Below are positions 32,179-43,276 of a stretch of 64,000 nucleotides of DNA, one piece after another. Both the position numbers and the translations under genes were made by a program. The number at the start of each line of letters is the position of its first letter. Position 1 is the stretch's first letter. Source of the DNA: Prorocentrum cordatum (taxonomy: Eukaryota > Sar > Dinophyceae > Prorocentrales > Prorocentraceae); contig CAUYUJ010016294.1 in the NCBI GenBank assembly GCA_963575745.1, forward strand, positions 567,657 to 631,656, written 5' to 3'. The notes beneath the pieces were generated by a model. That model searched no databases. It had not been told where the DNA came from and worked only from the letters and a program-made list of their open reading frames with translations.

Positions 32179-32600
32179 TCAGCGCCTCAGCAGACGGCGC
32201 AGCTTCCGATTTTTCAAGGCGGCAGTCACGAGGGCCTTCTCAGGCGGAGCCGCTGCAGCATCGGCCTCAGCATCGCCGCCAGCTGTTGCAGCGTCGTCGT
32301 CGTCGATGGGCGGCGCGGCCGATTGCTCGGGCGCGAGGTCCTGGGCCTCCAGCTCGGCGACCTCCGCGCCGATCATCGACTGAAGGGTGGCCTCGCGCAC
32401 CTCCCTCGCCACCAGCGCGTGGCTCTTTTGCGGGGGGGCGGGCGCGTTTGGCGCCGCTTCGTTGAACGCGGGGCTCGCCGGGTCCACGTATTTCCTGAAC
32501 TCGGCGATCTGCTTCGGCGAGCGGCCGAGATCCGCCGCCACCCGCCGACGCGCGGCGCGGGCGCGACGCTTGGGAGGGCAAGTTTTCGACGCCCACCACG
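32179..32600 (-). CDS. hypothetical helical exon
   Basis: The convincing part of a longer frame is a basic start (RRRVAADLGRSPKQIAEFRK) followed by helical, Ala/Glu-rich sequence, an Asp run and a C-terminal KNRKLRRLLRR. It directly precedes the 31,656-32,177 frame and is probably part of the same gene. The upstream continuation above 32,640 is compositionally repetitive (CCAAGAGGC-like motifs), so an intron border or a repeat insertion is likely there. Confidence 0.4.
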
Positions 32601-32823
32601 ACGACCGCGGCCTCCGAGCGCGACAATTCGAACCCGCCGCCCCAAGAGGCCCCCGAGAGGCCACAAAAGACCCAGGCTCTAGAGCACCCCAAGAAGCCCC
32701 AGGAAGTCCCAGGACACCCCCAGCAGGCATCCGAGAGGCCCCAGAGAGCACCCCAGAGGCCGCCAAGAGGCGAACCACGAGATCCCAACCAACATCCACG
32801 ATGCCTCCGACCCATCACCCAGG

Positions 32824-33255
32824 CACGCTGGCGGAAGGGCCGAAGGCCATCTTTTAGCGAAGGAACATAAACTCGCGCACGAATTCGCAACGCCTCGCTG
32901 CTTTTTGAGGCGCCCGCACTGCATCTGCTTCGCGCTGCAGCACAAGTGGGAACTTGATAGCGCAGCTGATACCTGGCCAAGATCCGCTCGATCTTGCCCA
33001 CGTTCGACTCCGCGCGGCCCCCGAGCACCCAAAGCAAATCTCGTGGCGTCTTCATGAGGGGCAGCAAAGATTGACGTGCCATTCGAAATCGCCCTTGCCC
33101 GTCAAAGGCTCGCGGCGCGTGAGTCCCGAGCCCTCCCAGGCGTTCAGCACCCCCGCACCGATGACGTCGTAGAACCCCATAACCGTTGCAGGATCTGCGA
33201 GGTTCTGATATCCGCCACCGCGCCCCGAGGAACAGCGCGGGCGTTCGAACAGCAC
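32824..33255 (-). pseudogene. exon-like fragment, two frames
   Basis: On the minus strand, 33,250-33,080 reads NLADPATVMGFYDVIGAGVL and continues to FEWHVNLC. A neighbouring frame, 33,070-32,940, reads LLPLMKTPRDLLWVLGG and onwards. A single shift would join them. I do not recognise the family. At the low end, a frame ends AFGPSASVPG with a TGA at 32,822-32,824, almost the same terminus as at about 33,640, suggesting two related copies. Confidence 0.35.
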
Positions 33256-33630
33256 AGGTTAGAACTCGAACAGGCCATGGTAGAACTCGGTGTTCGATTG
33301 GAACCTTGACATCCCATGTCAGATCTCGGTTTGAGCTCTGACATCCCATGTTACATCTCGAGTTGAGCTCTAACATCTCATGGTCTCGATGTGAGCTCGA
33401 ACACACCATGTTATCTCGAGTTGAGTTCTAACACTCCACACGAAATCTCAACGTGAGTTCTAATATCGCATGCTAGATCTCGACGTGAGCACTAACATCC
33501 CATGATCTCGATTTGAGCTCGGACACCCCATGATAGAATTCGACTGGAGCTCTACCACCCCATGTAGGCTCGCGAACTGAGCTTGACAATCCCATGCTAG
33601 ATCTCAATGTGACATCAAACAGGCCCTGAC
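33255..33630 (+). repeat. 32-bp satellite, array B
   Basis: About 11 units of the ATCTCGATTTGAGCTC satellite, in the same orientation as array A, lying between two minus-strand exon-like fragments. It may be intronic, but I could not fix clean splice borders. Confidence 0.95.
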
Positions 33631-34312
33631 CGATCAACCAGGCACGGCGGCGGATGGGCCGAAGGCCACTGTACATGCGAGTCTTCGTCAGCGTAGCAGC
33701 GATATCCACAGCCTGGCTCTCCGCGACGAGCATGGCCGCCCGTCCGTCGATCTCATCCTGGCACGCCTTCTCGCGCTGCACCCTGAAGGCAGCGACTTCG
33801 CTCTGCGCATCCTCGGAGGCCGCCTCCCTGCCGATGTCTTTGGCGCCGCCCGCTGTTGCGGCATTCCCTCCGCCGTCGGCGCCCTCGTCCTCCGAGGCGC
33901 CCTTGGAAGTTCCCTCGAGGGAAGCGCGCGCGATCTGGAAGCCGTCGAAGAAGCGCTTCGACACTCGGGCCCCCTTGTGGAACCCGTCCAGGATGTACTT
34001 CTCCCCCTTCGGTTGCGGGAGGGCGCCTGCGATCTCCGGCTTGAGGCTGCTTCGGCCCAAATCGAGGAAGCGCTTCATCGCGAGCCGCAGCGCCTCGCCG
34101 GGCAGGGCCCGCAGCCAGGCTGGGCCCCTCTCAGGCCCCTCGGTCTGCAGGGCGAACTTCATGGGGCATCGATGTAGGACTTCATCGGGGCCCCGCGCTC
34201 CCAGGCTTGCTCGCGCCCCCCTAGCTGTCGCAGCTCGCCCCGAAGAGGCCCGGGCACTGCCGCGGAAAGGCCGCCGCGTAGATCTTTTGCCGGCGGATCT
34301 AGTCAATCACTT
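33631..34312 (-). CDS. hypothetical gene fragment
   Basis: The best stretch, about 34,160-33,660, starts at an internal Met (MKFALQTEGPERG). It continues through LGRSSLKPEIAGALPQPKGE, an acidic Gly/Glu/Asp linker and a helical ending with AESQAVDIAATLTKTRM. In a second frame the end reads AFGPSAAVPG with a stop at about 33,640. Just upstream, 34,425-34,312 carries another protein-like piece (TDATTLAYCVESLRARARRK) ending QGNPRKK and a stop. No family is recognised. Confidence 0.4.
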
Positions 34313-34789
34313 CTTGCGCGGGTTCCCCTGAGGCGCACGGGCCCCCGCGCCCTTTCCGCCGCGCCCGCGCGCGCAGAGATTCCACGCAGTAGGCGAGCGT
34401 GGTGGCGTCGGTTTTCGGGCGATCTGCCCTTGCTCAGTCTATCAGGGCCGCGAGAGTTAGGCGATGCGCCACTATCTGATCGCATGTCGGTTGGCGCGCT
34501 CTGCGCTCTTCGCCGCGTCGGCCTCGGCCCGCGCTGGAACTCGGCCTGGATTCTAACGGCCCACACCAAAACTCAAATGTTGCACACCACCGCCCCTCCC
34601 CCCTCGATTGCACCACAACGCGGCGAGGCGGGCGCGCCTAGATTCCCCGGCGCGTGCTCGGGCCAGGAGGGGGGCCCCAACGCCGACGACAGGGCCCCCC
34701 AGCACGCCGGAGTTAGTTGCTGCGCGCTAGGACCCCTTCCTCTTGAAGGGCGGCCTGATCGCGCTGATTTCGCTTCGATTGCGCTGCCG

Positions 34790-34980
34790 CGCCGCCCACG
34801 ACTGCGGCGCCACATCAAATCTTCTGCCGCGCTGCGCCCGCTTCCCCGCCGCACAAAACAATCGCCGCCCTCATTCGCGCCGCGGTCTTCGCCCCCCCCC
34901 CCCACCACCACCACCCCGCAGCGCGGAAGAATTCGCTGTTCCGCGCCGCGCCCCCGCTCCCGCCTCTCCGCGACGCGAGC

Positions 34981-35016
<36 letters not shown>

Positions 35017-35049
35017 TCGCAAGATAGAGAGAGAGAGGAGAGAGAGAGA

Positions 35050-35084
<35 letters not shown>

Positions 35085-35235
35085 TTGCCTTGCGCCGCGC
35101 CCTTCACCGCCGCCCTCCGCAGCGCGGAGAGATGCGGCGCCGCGCTGCGCCGCGCCCCCCCCCCCCCCCCCGCCTCGCCCTAGCGCGAAAAAATCGCCGC
35201 TCTCGCGCCGCGCCACTCCCGCTGCTCGTCGGCGG
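34790..35235 (+). repeat. C-run minisatellite with AT and GA tracts
   Basis: Loose repeats of about 50-60 bases combine GCCGCGCCC, a C-run of variable length, GCAGCGCG and AAATCG-like parts. The block is interrupted by (AT)n at 34,984-35,013 and (GA)n at 35,022-35,084, and is followed by (AT)n at 35,242-35,276. The same unit type recurs at 36,003-36,410. Confidence 0.7.
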
Positions 35236-35239
35236 CGAA

Positions 35240-35278
<39 letters not shown>

Positions 35279-35336
35279 AGTGCGACCCTACCTAGGAGTT
35301 GGAACGCCTAGGATAGCAGCACTAGTAGTAACAATA

Positions 35337-35868
35337 ACGCTAAGCTAAAGCTAAGCTAAAGCTAAGCTAAAGCTAAGCTAAAGCTAAGCTAAGCTAAAGC
35401 TAAGCTAAAGCTAAAGCTAAGCTAAAGCTAAGCTAAAGCTAAGCTAAAGCTAAGCTAAAGCTAAGCTAAAGCTAAGCTAAAGCTAAGCTAAAGCTAAAGC
35501 TAAAGCTAAAGCTAAGCTACAGCTACGCTAAAGCCACGCTAAAGCTAAGCTAAACGCTAAGCGAAAAGCTAAGGGAAACGCTAAGCGAAACGCTAAGCTA
35601 AATCTGAGCTACAGCTAAGGCTAAGTTAAAGCTAAGCTCAAGCTAGGCTAAAGCTAAAGCTAAACCACAGCTAAGCCACAGCTAAGCCACAGCTAAGCTA
35701 AAGCTAAGCTAAAGCTAAGCTAAAGCTAAGATCAAGCTAAGCTAAAGCTAAGCGAAAAGCTAAGCGAAATGCTAAGCGAAACGCTAGGCTAAAGCTAAGC
35801 TACAGCTAAGCTAAAATTAAGCTAAAGCTAAGCTAAAGCTAAAGCCAAAGCTAAAGCAAAAGCTAAAG
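35337..35868 (+). repeat. 11-bp GCTAAGCTAAA tandem array
   Basis: More than 40 repeats of GCTAA and GCTAAA alternate so that the main period is 11 bp. Variants (GCGAAA, GCCACA, GCTACA) cluster in the second half. The reverse strand reads TTTAGC-TTAGC, which recalls but does not equal the TTTAGGG telomere repeat. No ORF. Confidence 0.95.
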
Positions 35869-36002
35869 CTCCCAGGGGACTGGGGGGGAACCGCTCCCAG
35901 GGGACTGGGGGAACCGCCCGGGGCGCTTTCCACTGCCCGGCCCCTTGAAGCTAGAGAGTAAGAGCCCTTCTAGGCAGAGCCTAGGTAGGGAATAAACAAT
36001 TA

Positions 36003-36410
36003 GCTCGCGCCGCGCCCCACCCCCCCGCCCCCTCGCGGCGCGAAGGCAGATTTTTTAGTGCTGCGCCCCTCCGCGCAACGCGAAGACATCGATTTGCTCG
36101 CGCGGCGCCGCCCCCCCCTCCCGCCGCGACGCGAAAATTCTCGTTTTGCGCCGCGCCCCCCACCCCCCGCCCAACCCCCAACGCGAAGAAGAATATGCGC
36201 TCGCGCCACGCCCCCCCCCCCCCCAAACACGGGCCCCCCGCAACGCGGCAACGTCGATTATTTCGCGACGAGGCTGCCCCCCCCCCCCCGCAGCGCAGAA
36301 AAATCGATTCGTTCGCGCCGCGCTCCCCTCCGCCCCCCCCCCCCCCCCCCCCCGCAGCGCGAATGCATCCAGCCGCCGCGACACGCGCCCCCCCCTGCAG
36401 CCCCTTCTTA
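36003..36410 (+). repeat. C-run minisatellite, second block
   Basis: About seven units of 50-60 bases with GCGCCGCGCCC, a long C-run and CGCAGCGCGAA- or ACGCGAA-type joints separated by short AT-rich bits (for example AAAATCGATT). Same family as the block at 34.8-35.2 kb. The ORFs called across it on both strands are artefacts. Confidence 0.75.
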
Positions 36411-36445
36411 GCAAGCAAAAACCGGTTTAAATATGCCACGGCTCA

Positions 36446-36898
36446 CCCGATTTAAATTCGAACAGCTCATGTTGAATTCGAATGGGCCACGTTACAACCC
36501 GACAGGAGCTCGAACATCCCATGTTTTTAATCTCACGTTGAGCTTCGACACCTTATGTTAGATCTCGATTTGAGCTCTAACATCCCATGGTGGATCTCAA
36601 TTTGAGCTCTCATCCCATGTTAAATCTCGAGCTGGGCTCTAGCATCCCATGTTACGTCTAGATTTGAGCTCAGGCACCCCATGTTAGATCGATTTCCAGC
36701 TGGCCATGTTAGGTCTCGACTTGAGCTATGACATCCCAGGTTCGATCTAGATTTGAGCTCTAACAGCCCATGCCAGATCCCAATTTGAGCTCGAAAGTCC
36801 AATGTTAAAGACGATTTGAGCTCCAACAGCCCATGCTATAACGTCCTGTGTTAGATCTCGATCTGAACTCGAACATCCCATTTGAGATCTCGATATGA
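36446..36898 (+). repeat. 32-bp satellite, array C
   Basis: About 14 units of the ATCTCGATTTGAGCTC satellite. Its last unit stops in the middle (GATCTCGATATGA) where element 2 begins at 36,899. It resumes at 43,968, so arrays C and D were one array before the insertion. Confidence 0.95.
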
Positions 36899-37245
36899 GG
36901 TAGGCCCACGGCGGCAAGTCCGCTCGCAGACGCGGACGTTCACCGTTGTGGGCGGGCACAAATCGGCCACGGTTGCGCGCAGGTCGCGCGCGCGGCAGTG
37001 CGACGCGACCGCGGCCTCGCTGCGCAGGCGCGGGCCATCGCGCCGTCGCGCGCCAAAGTTGCGCGTCGCGGGGGGGGGTCGCTGCCCCGCGTCGCGTGCG
37101 CTTCGCAGGTGATTTGCTAGCGCCGGGGTTGCGTCGCCGCGGGGGGGGGTCGCTGCCCCCGCGGCGCGTGCGCTTCGCAGGCGAACTGCATTTGGAGGAG
37201 GCGCCGCGCGCGCGCCCCGCGCGCGCGCGCGGCGGGTGCCTCCCT
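36899..37245 (+). repeat. element 2 split direct repeat A1
   Basis: Begins GGTAGGCCCACGGCGGCAAG and ends GTGCCTCCCT. It pairs with A2. Differences seen include C/T in GCGCGCAGG and two changes in GCGCCAAAGTT, plus a shorter G-run. Confidence 0.95.
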
Positions 37246-38690
37246 TGAACGCGGCCGCCCTCTTGGCCGCGCTCAAGACGGGCACCAGCGAGGCGCAAGC
37301 GATCTCGACGCGATCTCGGGCTCGCGTGGCCCCGCGCGGCGCGTTCGCAGGAAAAGCCGGCCCGCGTACTCTTGGGCCCTCTCCTCGGCAAGGCGTCGCT
37401 GGCCAACCTCCCGCAAGAGTTCTGGCCCAGGCGCGCTCGCGCGCGCGCGCGCTGGTTCTCGCATCTGGCCCCGTGCGCCGGTAGCTCCGACATGCTTGAC
37501 GCGTTGAACGCGGAAGTCTTGAAGCGGCAGAAGAAGGAATCCAGCGAGGAAGCGCGCGTCTTCCTGTACTCGGACATCCGCAAGTGGGTGCCCGAGTGGG
37601 CCCGCTCGGGCCCTCGCGATTTCGAAGAGGAGGCTGACGGATCGTCCGGCGCCAGCAAGGACATTCGTGACCTCGCCAAGGCTCGTGCCGCGCGCGCGTT
37701 GCCTGGCCCGCGCGCGGGCGCTCGCCCCGCAGGAAGTGGCGGCGGTGAAGAAAGGGCCCGAGAAGAAGGCCTACTTAACCCTCTGCCAGTGGCAACTGGC
37801 TTGGAACCGGCGCCACCTGCCCGTCGCGCGCCCCCCCCGCGCGACTGCCTGTTATCGCGCCGCGCGCGGCAGGTACATGGTCGCGCCGGTCGCCACGGGC
37901 CAGCTCACGTGGGCCGAGGTGCAGGCGCATCGCGACAACTGCTTGAAGGTGGCGGTTCAGGCTGCACGCGCGCGATTTCTCGTCGCTCTCTGTTCGCCGC
38001 GCGTTGCCGCGCAGGCGGCGGCCTCGAAGCGCCGCGTGCACCTCGGTATCGTGTACGACGAGGAGGCGCGGAAGGCGCGCCCCTGCGTTCGTGCTTGCGC
38101 GGCGCCCTGCGTCTGTGCCGGCGCGCGGCAGCTATGGGCCGAGCAGCTACGCTCGGGGGGCCCAGATTTCAAGCTGGGGAAGACGATCCTGCGGGTCGAC
38201 CCGCGCGCCCCACAGCTGGCGCGGGATGCTTGCGACAAAGAAGACGGCGCCACCCACGCGACGGCGAGCGTCGCGCCGCGCGGATTCGCTTCTGCCACCT
38301 TTCTCCGCCGTTTCCGCGCGCGCAGGCACCGGCGGCCCGCGCTCCCGAGAAGGCGCGCGGGGCGGGCGGCGCCAGCCAGCCGTGGCGCGCCGCGCAGAGC
38401 TGGAGCAGCGGCTCCTGCGGCAGCGATTGGCCGAAGGGCCAGAAGCGCGAGCGCTCGTGGGGCAGCGATTGGAAGAAAAAGGACACGAGGAAGGCACGGA
38501 CGCCGCCGCGCCCGGCGCATCGCTGAGCGCCGCCCTGGCAGGGCGCGCGCGAGCCCCCGCAGGGGTGGAGCCCCTTCAGCCGTCAGAACGGCTCGCGCGC
38601 AAAAGCCTGCCTCCGCCCGCGCCGGGTCGGGGCCGCGACCCGGGCGCGCCCGATAGTTCTACGCTTTGTCGCTAAAGATGGCCCCGTGCG
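37246..38690 (+). CDS. element 2: gag-like ORF, frameshifted
   Basis: Coding potential moves between frames. 37,490-37,690 reads DMLDALNAEVLKRQKKESSE, then a charged helical stretch. 37,720-38,070 (another frame) reads KKGPEKKAYLTLCQWQLAW, then GRYMVAPVATGQLTWAEVQA and RRVHLGIVYDEEAR. A short LWAEQLRSGGPDFKLGKTIL follows near 38,130. This is the normal gag position, upstream of RT. No zinc knuckle is evident. Regions rich in Arg and Ala beyond 38.2 kb are ambiguous. The frame changes suggest decay or base-call errors in this very GC-rich stretch. Confidence 0.45.
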
Positions 38691-39049
38691 CCGTGCGCAG
38701 GACCCCCACTCGCGTGCTGGGACATGCCGCGTGCGCTGTTGCCGCGGAGGCCGCTTCGCCTTCCGCGCCGCGCTGCGGGTGCCCGGCTTGGCCGCGGCCA
38801 GCCTGGGCGGGGCGTGCGGGGGAATTCCGCGGGGCAGCGTGCGTTCCGAGGGCGCTTTTCGCTACGCTTTGGCGCCTTGTCCACGTCCGCGGTTTGCAAT
38901 CTTGTGCAATGCCTGCCGTGCCGGTGCCGCCCCCGCCGCCCGCATCTGGCGCGCGAAAGCGGGCGGCGCCTGGGGCTGCATGCGTCCTCGCCAAATCTCG
39001 CAAGGCGCGCTTTCCCGGCTCTCGGTCGCGCGCGAGCCAGCGGCGCGCG

Positions 39050-41430
39050 TCAGGTGATGCCGGCGCCGCCAGCGCCACCAGGGCCGCAATTCAGGAGCGA
39101 TTGGTCTCGGCGTTGCAGCGACAGCGCGTGGCGCGACATCTGCGTCGCGGCCGGCGGCTGTAGCGGCGGCGACGCGGAGAAACTTACCTTTCTGGCAAGG
39201 GCGCTGGACGGCGACCCCGCGCTCTGGGGCAAGTGGCGGCCCGCCGCGGCCTCGGCTTTGCCGCCCACGGCCGCTGAGGCAGTGCGGTGGGCCGCGCAGA
39301 CCGCCCCCGCCGACGCGGTGGCTTTCCGCGAGGGCGAACTCGCGGCGCTTCGCGAAAGGGATCGGGCTCTCCGGGCCAGTGGCGCCGTGGAAGAATGGTT
39401 CCGGGGGGTGGACCCCGCCATACGGCGCGTCGCACAGCACGTGAACGGGCCTCTCTGCGCAGAGATCGCGGAGCGCATTGCCTTCTGCGACCCAGGCTGC
39501 GTGGAATTCTTCAGGACGGGGGCGCCCCTCGTCGGCGAGCTCCCGCGGTCGGGCCACGGCAGCCCAGAGGTGTTCCCTCCCCGTCTGGGCATCGCGGAGC
39601 TGCTCGGCAACGCCGAGTCGACAAATCGCGACATTTCCTGTGGCCTCCGCGACGGCGCGCACGGCGACGCCATCCTCCGCAAGACACGGGACGAGGCCGA
39701 GCTGGGGCGCATCAGTTGCCCGGTGCCGCTCCGCGACGTGTGCCTGGACGGGGCCGTCATCGCTCCGAGGCTTGCGGTTGAGCAGCTCCGTGAAGACGGG
39801 TCCTCGAAACTCCGGTTGGTCGACGACATGACCAAGGCTAGGATTAACGAGGCGACGCGGCCTCAGGAGCGGCTCCACCACGATGCCGTGGACGCGCTTT
39901 TCGAAGCAGCTCGCATCTTCCAGGAAGTTGCGGGGCGGGCACCCGCCCTCTGGAAGGCAGACATCGACGCTGCCTTTCGTCGCGTGCCCATTCGCGCTGA
40001 GCACCGCCGGTTCGCTTGGATCGTGTTCAGCGCCGCCGGGCAGGTCTGGGCGGCGCAGCACGCGGCAGCGCCCTTCGGGGCCACGTCGTCGGTGCACAGC
40101 TGGGCGCGAGTGGGTGCCTTCATCGCGGAGGCGGCGCGCGTGCTCTTGCGGATCGCCGCGCTGCGATACGTGGATGATTATTTTGGGCCGGATCACCCCG
40201 AAGTGGTGGAGCACGCAGCAGCGCAGCTGGCGGAGCTAATTCAGCTGATGCTCGGCCCAGGCGCGGTGGCGCCGGACAAGATCGCCTGGGGGTCCCCGCT
40301 GGTCATCCTCGGCCTCGAAATCAAGGCGGGGCGGCCTTGGCGCGACGCGCCGGCCGGCCGGCTGCGCGCATCGCCAGGTGCTGCCACGCGCGTTCTGCGC
40401 GCGTCCCGCACCCGCGAAGACCGCCAAGTGGCAGCGTGTCATCGGCGAGGCGCTCGCGACGCGCGCCCTCGCGCCAGGCGGCTCGCGCGTCCCCCCTAAT
40501 GTGTCGGGACCTTGCGTTCGCTGTGCAGGCGCATCGTCCAAGCTGGCCGGGGGCTTGGCCTGGGCAGCGTCGCATCTCTTCCGCCGCCTGGGGCGCGCCC
40601 TCCTCAGGCGCGGCGCTGCCCCCGCGCGCCCGGGGGGGCGGGGCGCCGCGCTTCGTGCTCGCAGGCCGTTGTACGCGCAATCGCATCGCGGGGCATCGAA
40701 GGCCCATGAGCCGTTGATGCTTGCCCTGCAGTGGTGGCGCGAGGTCTTGGCCATGGACTTGTGCCAAGCGCGGCCGTGGGCCGACAAGGCGCGGCCTCGC
40801 GCAACTCTCTTCGCGGACGCGTCGGGCCAACCACCGCGCGTGGCCGCGGTGCTCGTCACCGCCACGGGCATCCGTTTCACTTCCATGGTCGTCCCGGATT
40901 CCTTGATGGCGTCGTTCCAGCGTCGCCGGGACAACCAGATTCAGGGGCTGGAGCTCCTGTCTATCGCGCTGGGCATGTGCACCTTTGCAGGCATTGCTTT
41001 CGCGTGCGACTGCCCGCGCCGGCGGGCAGGTCCGGCCCCTCGTCTTCGCTGCGCTCAGGGGAAGTGCAAGGTTGCGACTTGCATATTTACAGCGACAATA
41101 CCGGCGCGGAGTCCTGCCTGCGGAAGGGCGCCGCGAAATCCTTCGACCACTCGTGCATCGTCCACTCCATGTGGAGGCGCGCGGTGGAGCTCGACGTTGA
41201 CCTCGCGGTTTTCCGCGTGCCCACGGCTGAGAATCTGGCCGATCTGCCTTCTCGGCGCGCCCGTGCGCGCCGCGCGGTGCTGCGGGCTGGCCGCGGGCGC
41301 AGCGTGTCGCAAGGGGGGCGACGAACTCCTGCTACGCATCGGCGCGGTGCGCACGCGCCCGTGGCTCGACGAAGAATTCTGGCACGCGGATTCCTGGGGC
41401 GCTCTCTCTGTGGCCCGCCTCTTCGGCTAA
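39050..41430 (+). CDS. element 2: reverse transcriptase and RNase H
   Basis: The frame 38,724-40,499 contains a pre-RT domain (from about 39,057) and the RT palm: motif A is KADIDAAFRRVPI (39,955-39,993), motif B contains APFGATSSVHSW (about 40,066-40,101), and motif C is RYVDDYFG (40,163-40,186). A shift near 40,390 leads into the thumb and RNase H. The first Asp is in LFADASG (40,810-40,830), Glu is in LELLSIALG, and after a further shift the third Asp is in IYSDNTGAE (about 41,085), with ending FRVPTAENLADLPSR. All four catalytic positions look intact. The motifs match DIRS-type RT better than LTR or LINE types. It reverse-transcribes the element RNA. Confidence 0.85.
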
Positions 41431-41639
41431 ACCGCGCGCCATGTCGCGCCCGGGTGCCATCTTGCGCGTCGGGGCGTCGCGATACTTAAGTTTGGGCGCG
41501 GCAAAGCGTTCGGCGCGCCGCCGCGCTTGTCATCCCAGGGTCCCGCGTTTTGTCGCAAGCGGAGTGCGCGCGGCCAGTGCCTCAGGCGCGTCGCTCGCAT
41601 TGTCAGGCGTGCCGCGCGGCATCATGTCGTTATTCCTTG

Positions 41640-43132
41640 AATTGTGTTCCTTGCGCCCGACAGCGCCCAGGACGGCCGTCGCCTGGGCTGCTGATTTCCT
41701 GGCTGAGAACGGCTTCGCACGAGCCTGCGAGCTCGCCAGTGCAGACGCCGCAGACCTGGAAGGTTGGCCGGTCACCGCGCAGGCCAATGTCGAAGTCCTG
41801 CGCGAATTATTCAGAGCCGCGAAGATTGCTGCGCGCCGAGGCTCGGCTGCGCGAGGGTTTTTGGCGCGCGCGCCCCCCCCCCGCCGCGCGCGCGCCTCGC
41901 GGGCGCGCCCGTCGCCGCGGGCTCGGCAGTTGGAGGGCGCGCGCCCGCCCGCAGCCGGTCGCCGGCGAGACGCGCGGCCCCGCGCGCTCGCGCATGCCCG
42001 CGCGCCGTGGCTCGCGAGGCGCCCGCCCCGAGAGTCCTCGACCAGCTGGGCGCGCCGGTCGCGCTGCCAATAACGCGCGGGCCCCGGGCGGCGCTCGCCG
42101 AGGCCGCTGCTCGCCTCCGCAGTCCGGCGGACGCGGCCCGCTGGCGGGAGGAGGAACGCGTTCGCGCTATGCTGCAACCATGCGCACGGTCGCTCCCAAG
42201 CGTGAGAAGCGGCCTCAAATGCTGGGAGGCCTACTGCATCAGAATGTTGAAATACCCGCGCATGCAGCTCCCGCCAGCCTGCGCGGACCTGGTCGCCTGG
42301 AGCGCCCTCTTTCGCTGCGGGGAAACGTACGCAAATTACTGCAGCTACGTCAAGATCGGCTGCCTCCTGACTGGGGTCTGCGTCGCCGTGTTCGACCGCC
42401 CCGAGGTCAGGCGTGCGCGCGCCGCAGACCGGGCGCGGGCCGATTGAACTCCGCGCCCGCGCTTGTTCATCCGTAAGAGCGCGGTCGCCGCGCTGGTCGA
42501 GTTGGGCGCGCGCCGCCCCGAGTGGCTCCGCGCGTCGATGCTTTTCCTTTTCGCCTACACGTTCTTGTTGCGTGTTCCCAGCGAGGCGTTGCCGGCCGTG
42601 CGCGTGGCCGACGCCGGCGACGCGCCGCCCTTTCAAGCGGCGCTAGTGCTGGGCAAATCGGAGCTCACGCTGCTGCTGCGGCGGCGGAAGAACCGGCCGC
42701 AGGGCAGTCGCCTGTCGCGGAAGTGCTGGTGCTCATCGTGCCGCGCCACGTGCCCCGTGCACACCCTGGGCCCCTGGGTGGCGCGTTGCGGGCTGGGCCG
42801 CGGGCTCTTCGGAGGCATCTCGGCGGCTGCTGCGCTGCGGACCCTGCGCGAGATGCTCGCTGCCCTCGGTGTCCAGGGGGCGAGCCTGTTTCGGTTGCAT
42901 GACCTCCGCAGGGGCCACGCCAAGGACCTGCAGGAGGCTGGCGCGACGCTGGCCGAGATTCTCGCGGCCGGGGAGTGGCGGTCCTGCGCTTTCATGGCGT
43001 ATCTCGACCGTGACGATCTGGAAAGGGACGCGGTCGTGGAGGCGGGGCCACGCGCCCTCCGCCCGCGCCGCGGCGCGCTGCTCGCGCCAGGCGCACATGC
43101 TGGAGTCGGATTCGGACGAGGGTGCCTGCTAG
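41640..43132 (+). CDS. element 2: tyrosine recombinase
   Basis: The N-terminal DNA-binding domain reads at about 42,050-42,440 (RSGLKCWEAYCIRML and onwards). The catalytic domain follows in the same frame after a TGA at 42,445-42,447. Catalytic residues: Arg in LLRVPSEAL (42,571-42,573), His and Arg in HDLRRGH (42,898 onward), Trp in GEWRS and nucleophile Tyr in FMAYL (43,000-43,002). A C-x-C-x2-C pattern followed by CPVHTLGPW lies between boxes I and II. A neighbouring frame gives a natural C-terminus MLESDSDEGAC, stop at about 43,130. The enzyme would integrate circular copies through the split repeats. The TGA sits in the loop of an 8-bp perfect inverted repeat. Confidence 0.8.
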
Positions 43133-43276
43133 GCGCCGGCGGCCAGCGCCGCCACGTTTCGCTTCTGTGCGTGGGCGGGCGCGCGCGACGGCGCCCGTGC
43201 TCTGCCCCCGCGCGTTCGGCAGCGGGTGGGCGCGCGTTGCCGGCCCGTGTCGCCTGCGTGCCGTGTGGCATTGGGT

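Noticed and set aside
34984-35276. AT-rich tracts considered as promoters or replication origins
   Set aside because: They are pure (AT)n and (GA)n microsatellites with no adjacent gene start.
35337-35868. GCTAA array considered as a true telomere
   Set aside because: The unit is not a known telomere repeat, the tract is internal, and unique sequence continues on both sides.
36055-36455. Overlapping Arg/Pro-rich and Gly/Ala-rich ORFs at 36.0-36.45 kb
   Set aside because: They are produced by the C-run minisatellite and its complement. Several overlapping frames are equally open.
37372-38526. The 384-residue frame taken as a single intact gag gene
   Set aside because: Only its first third looks like protein. 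The better-looking continuation is in another frame, so I annotated one frameshifted region instead.
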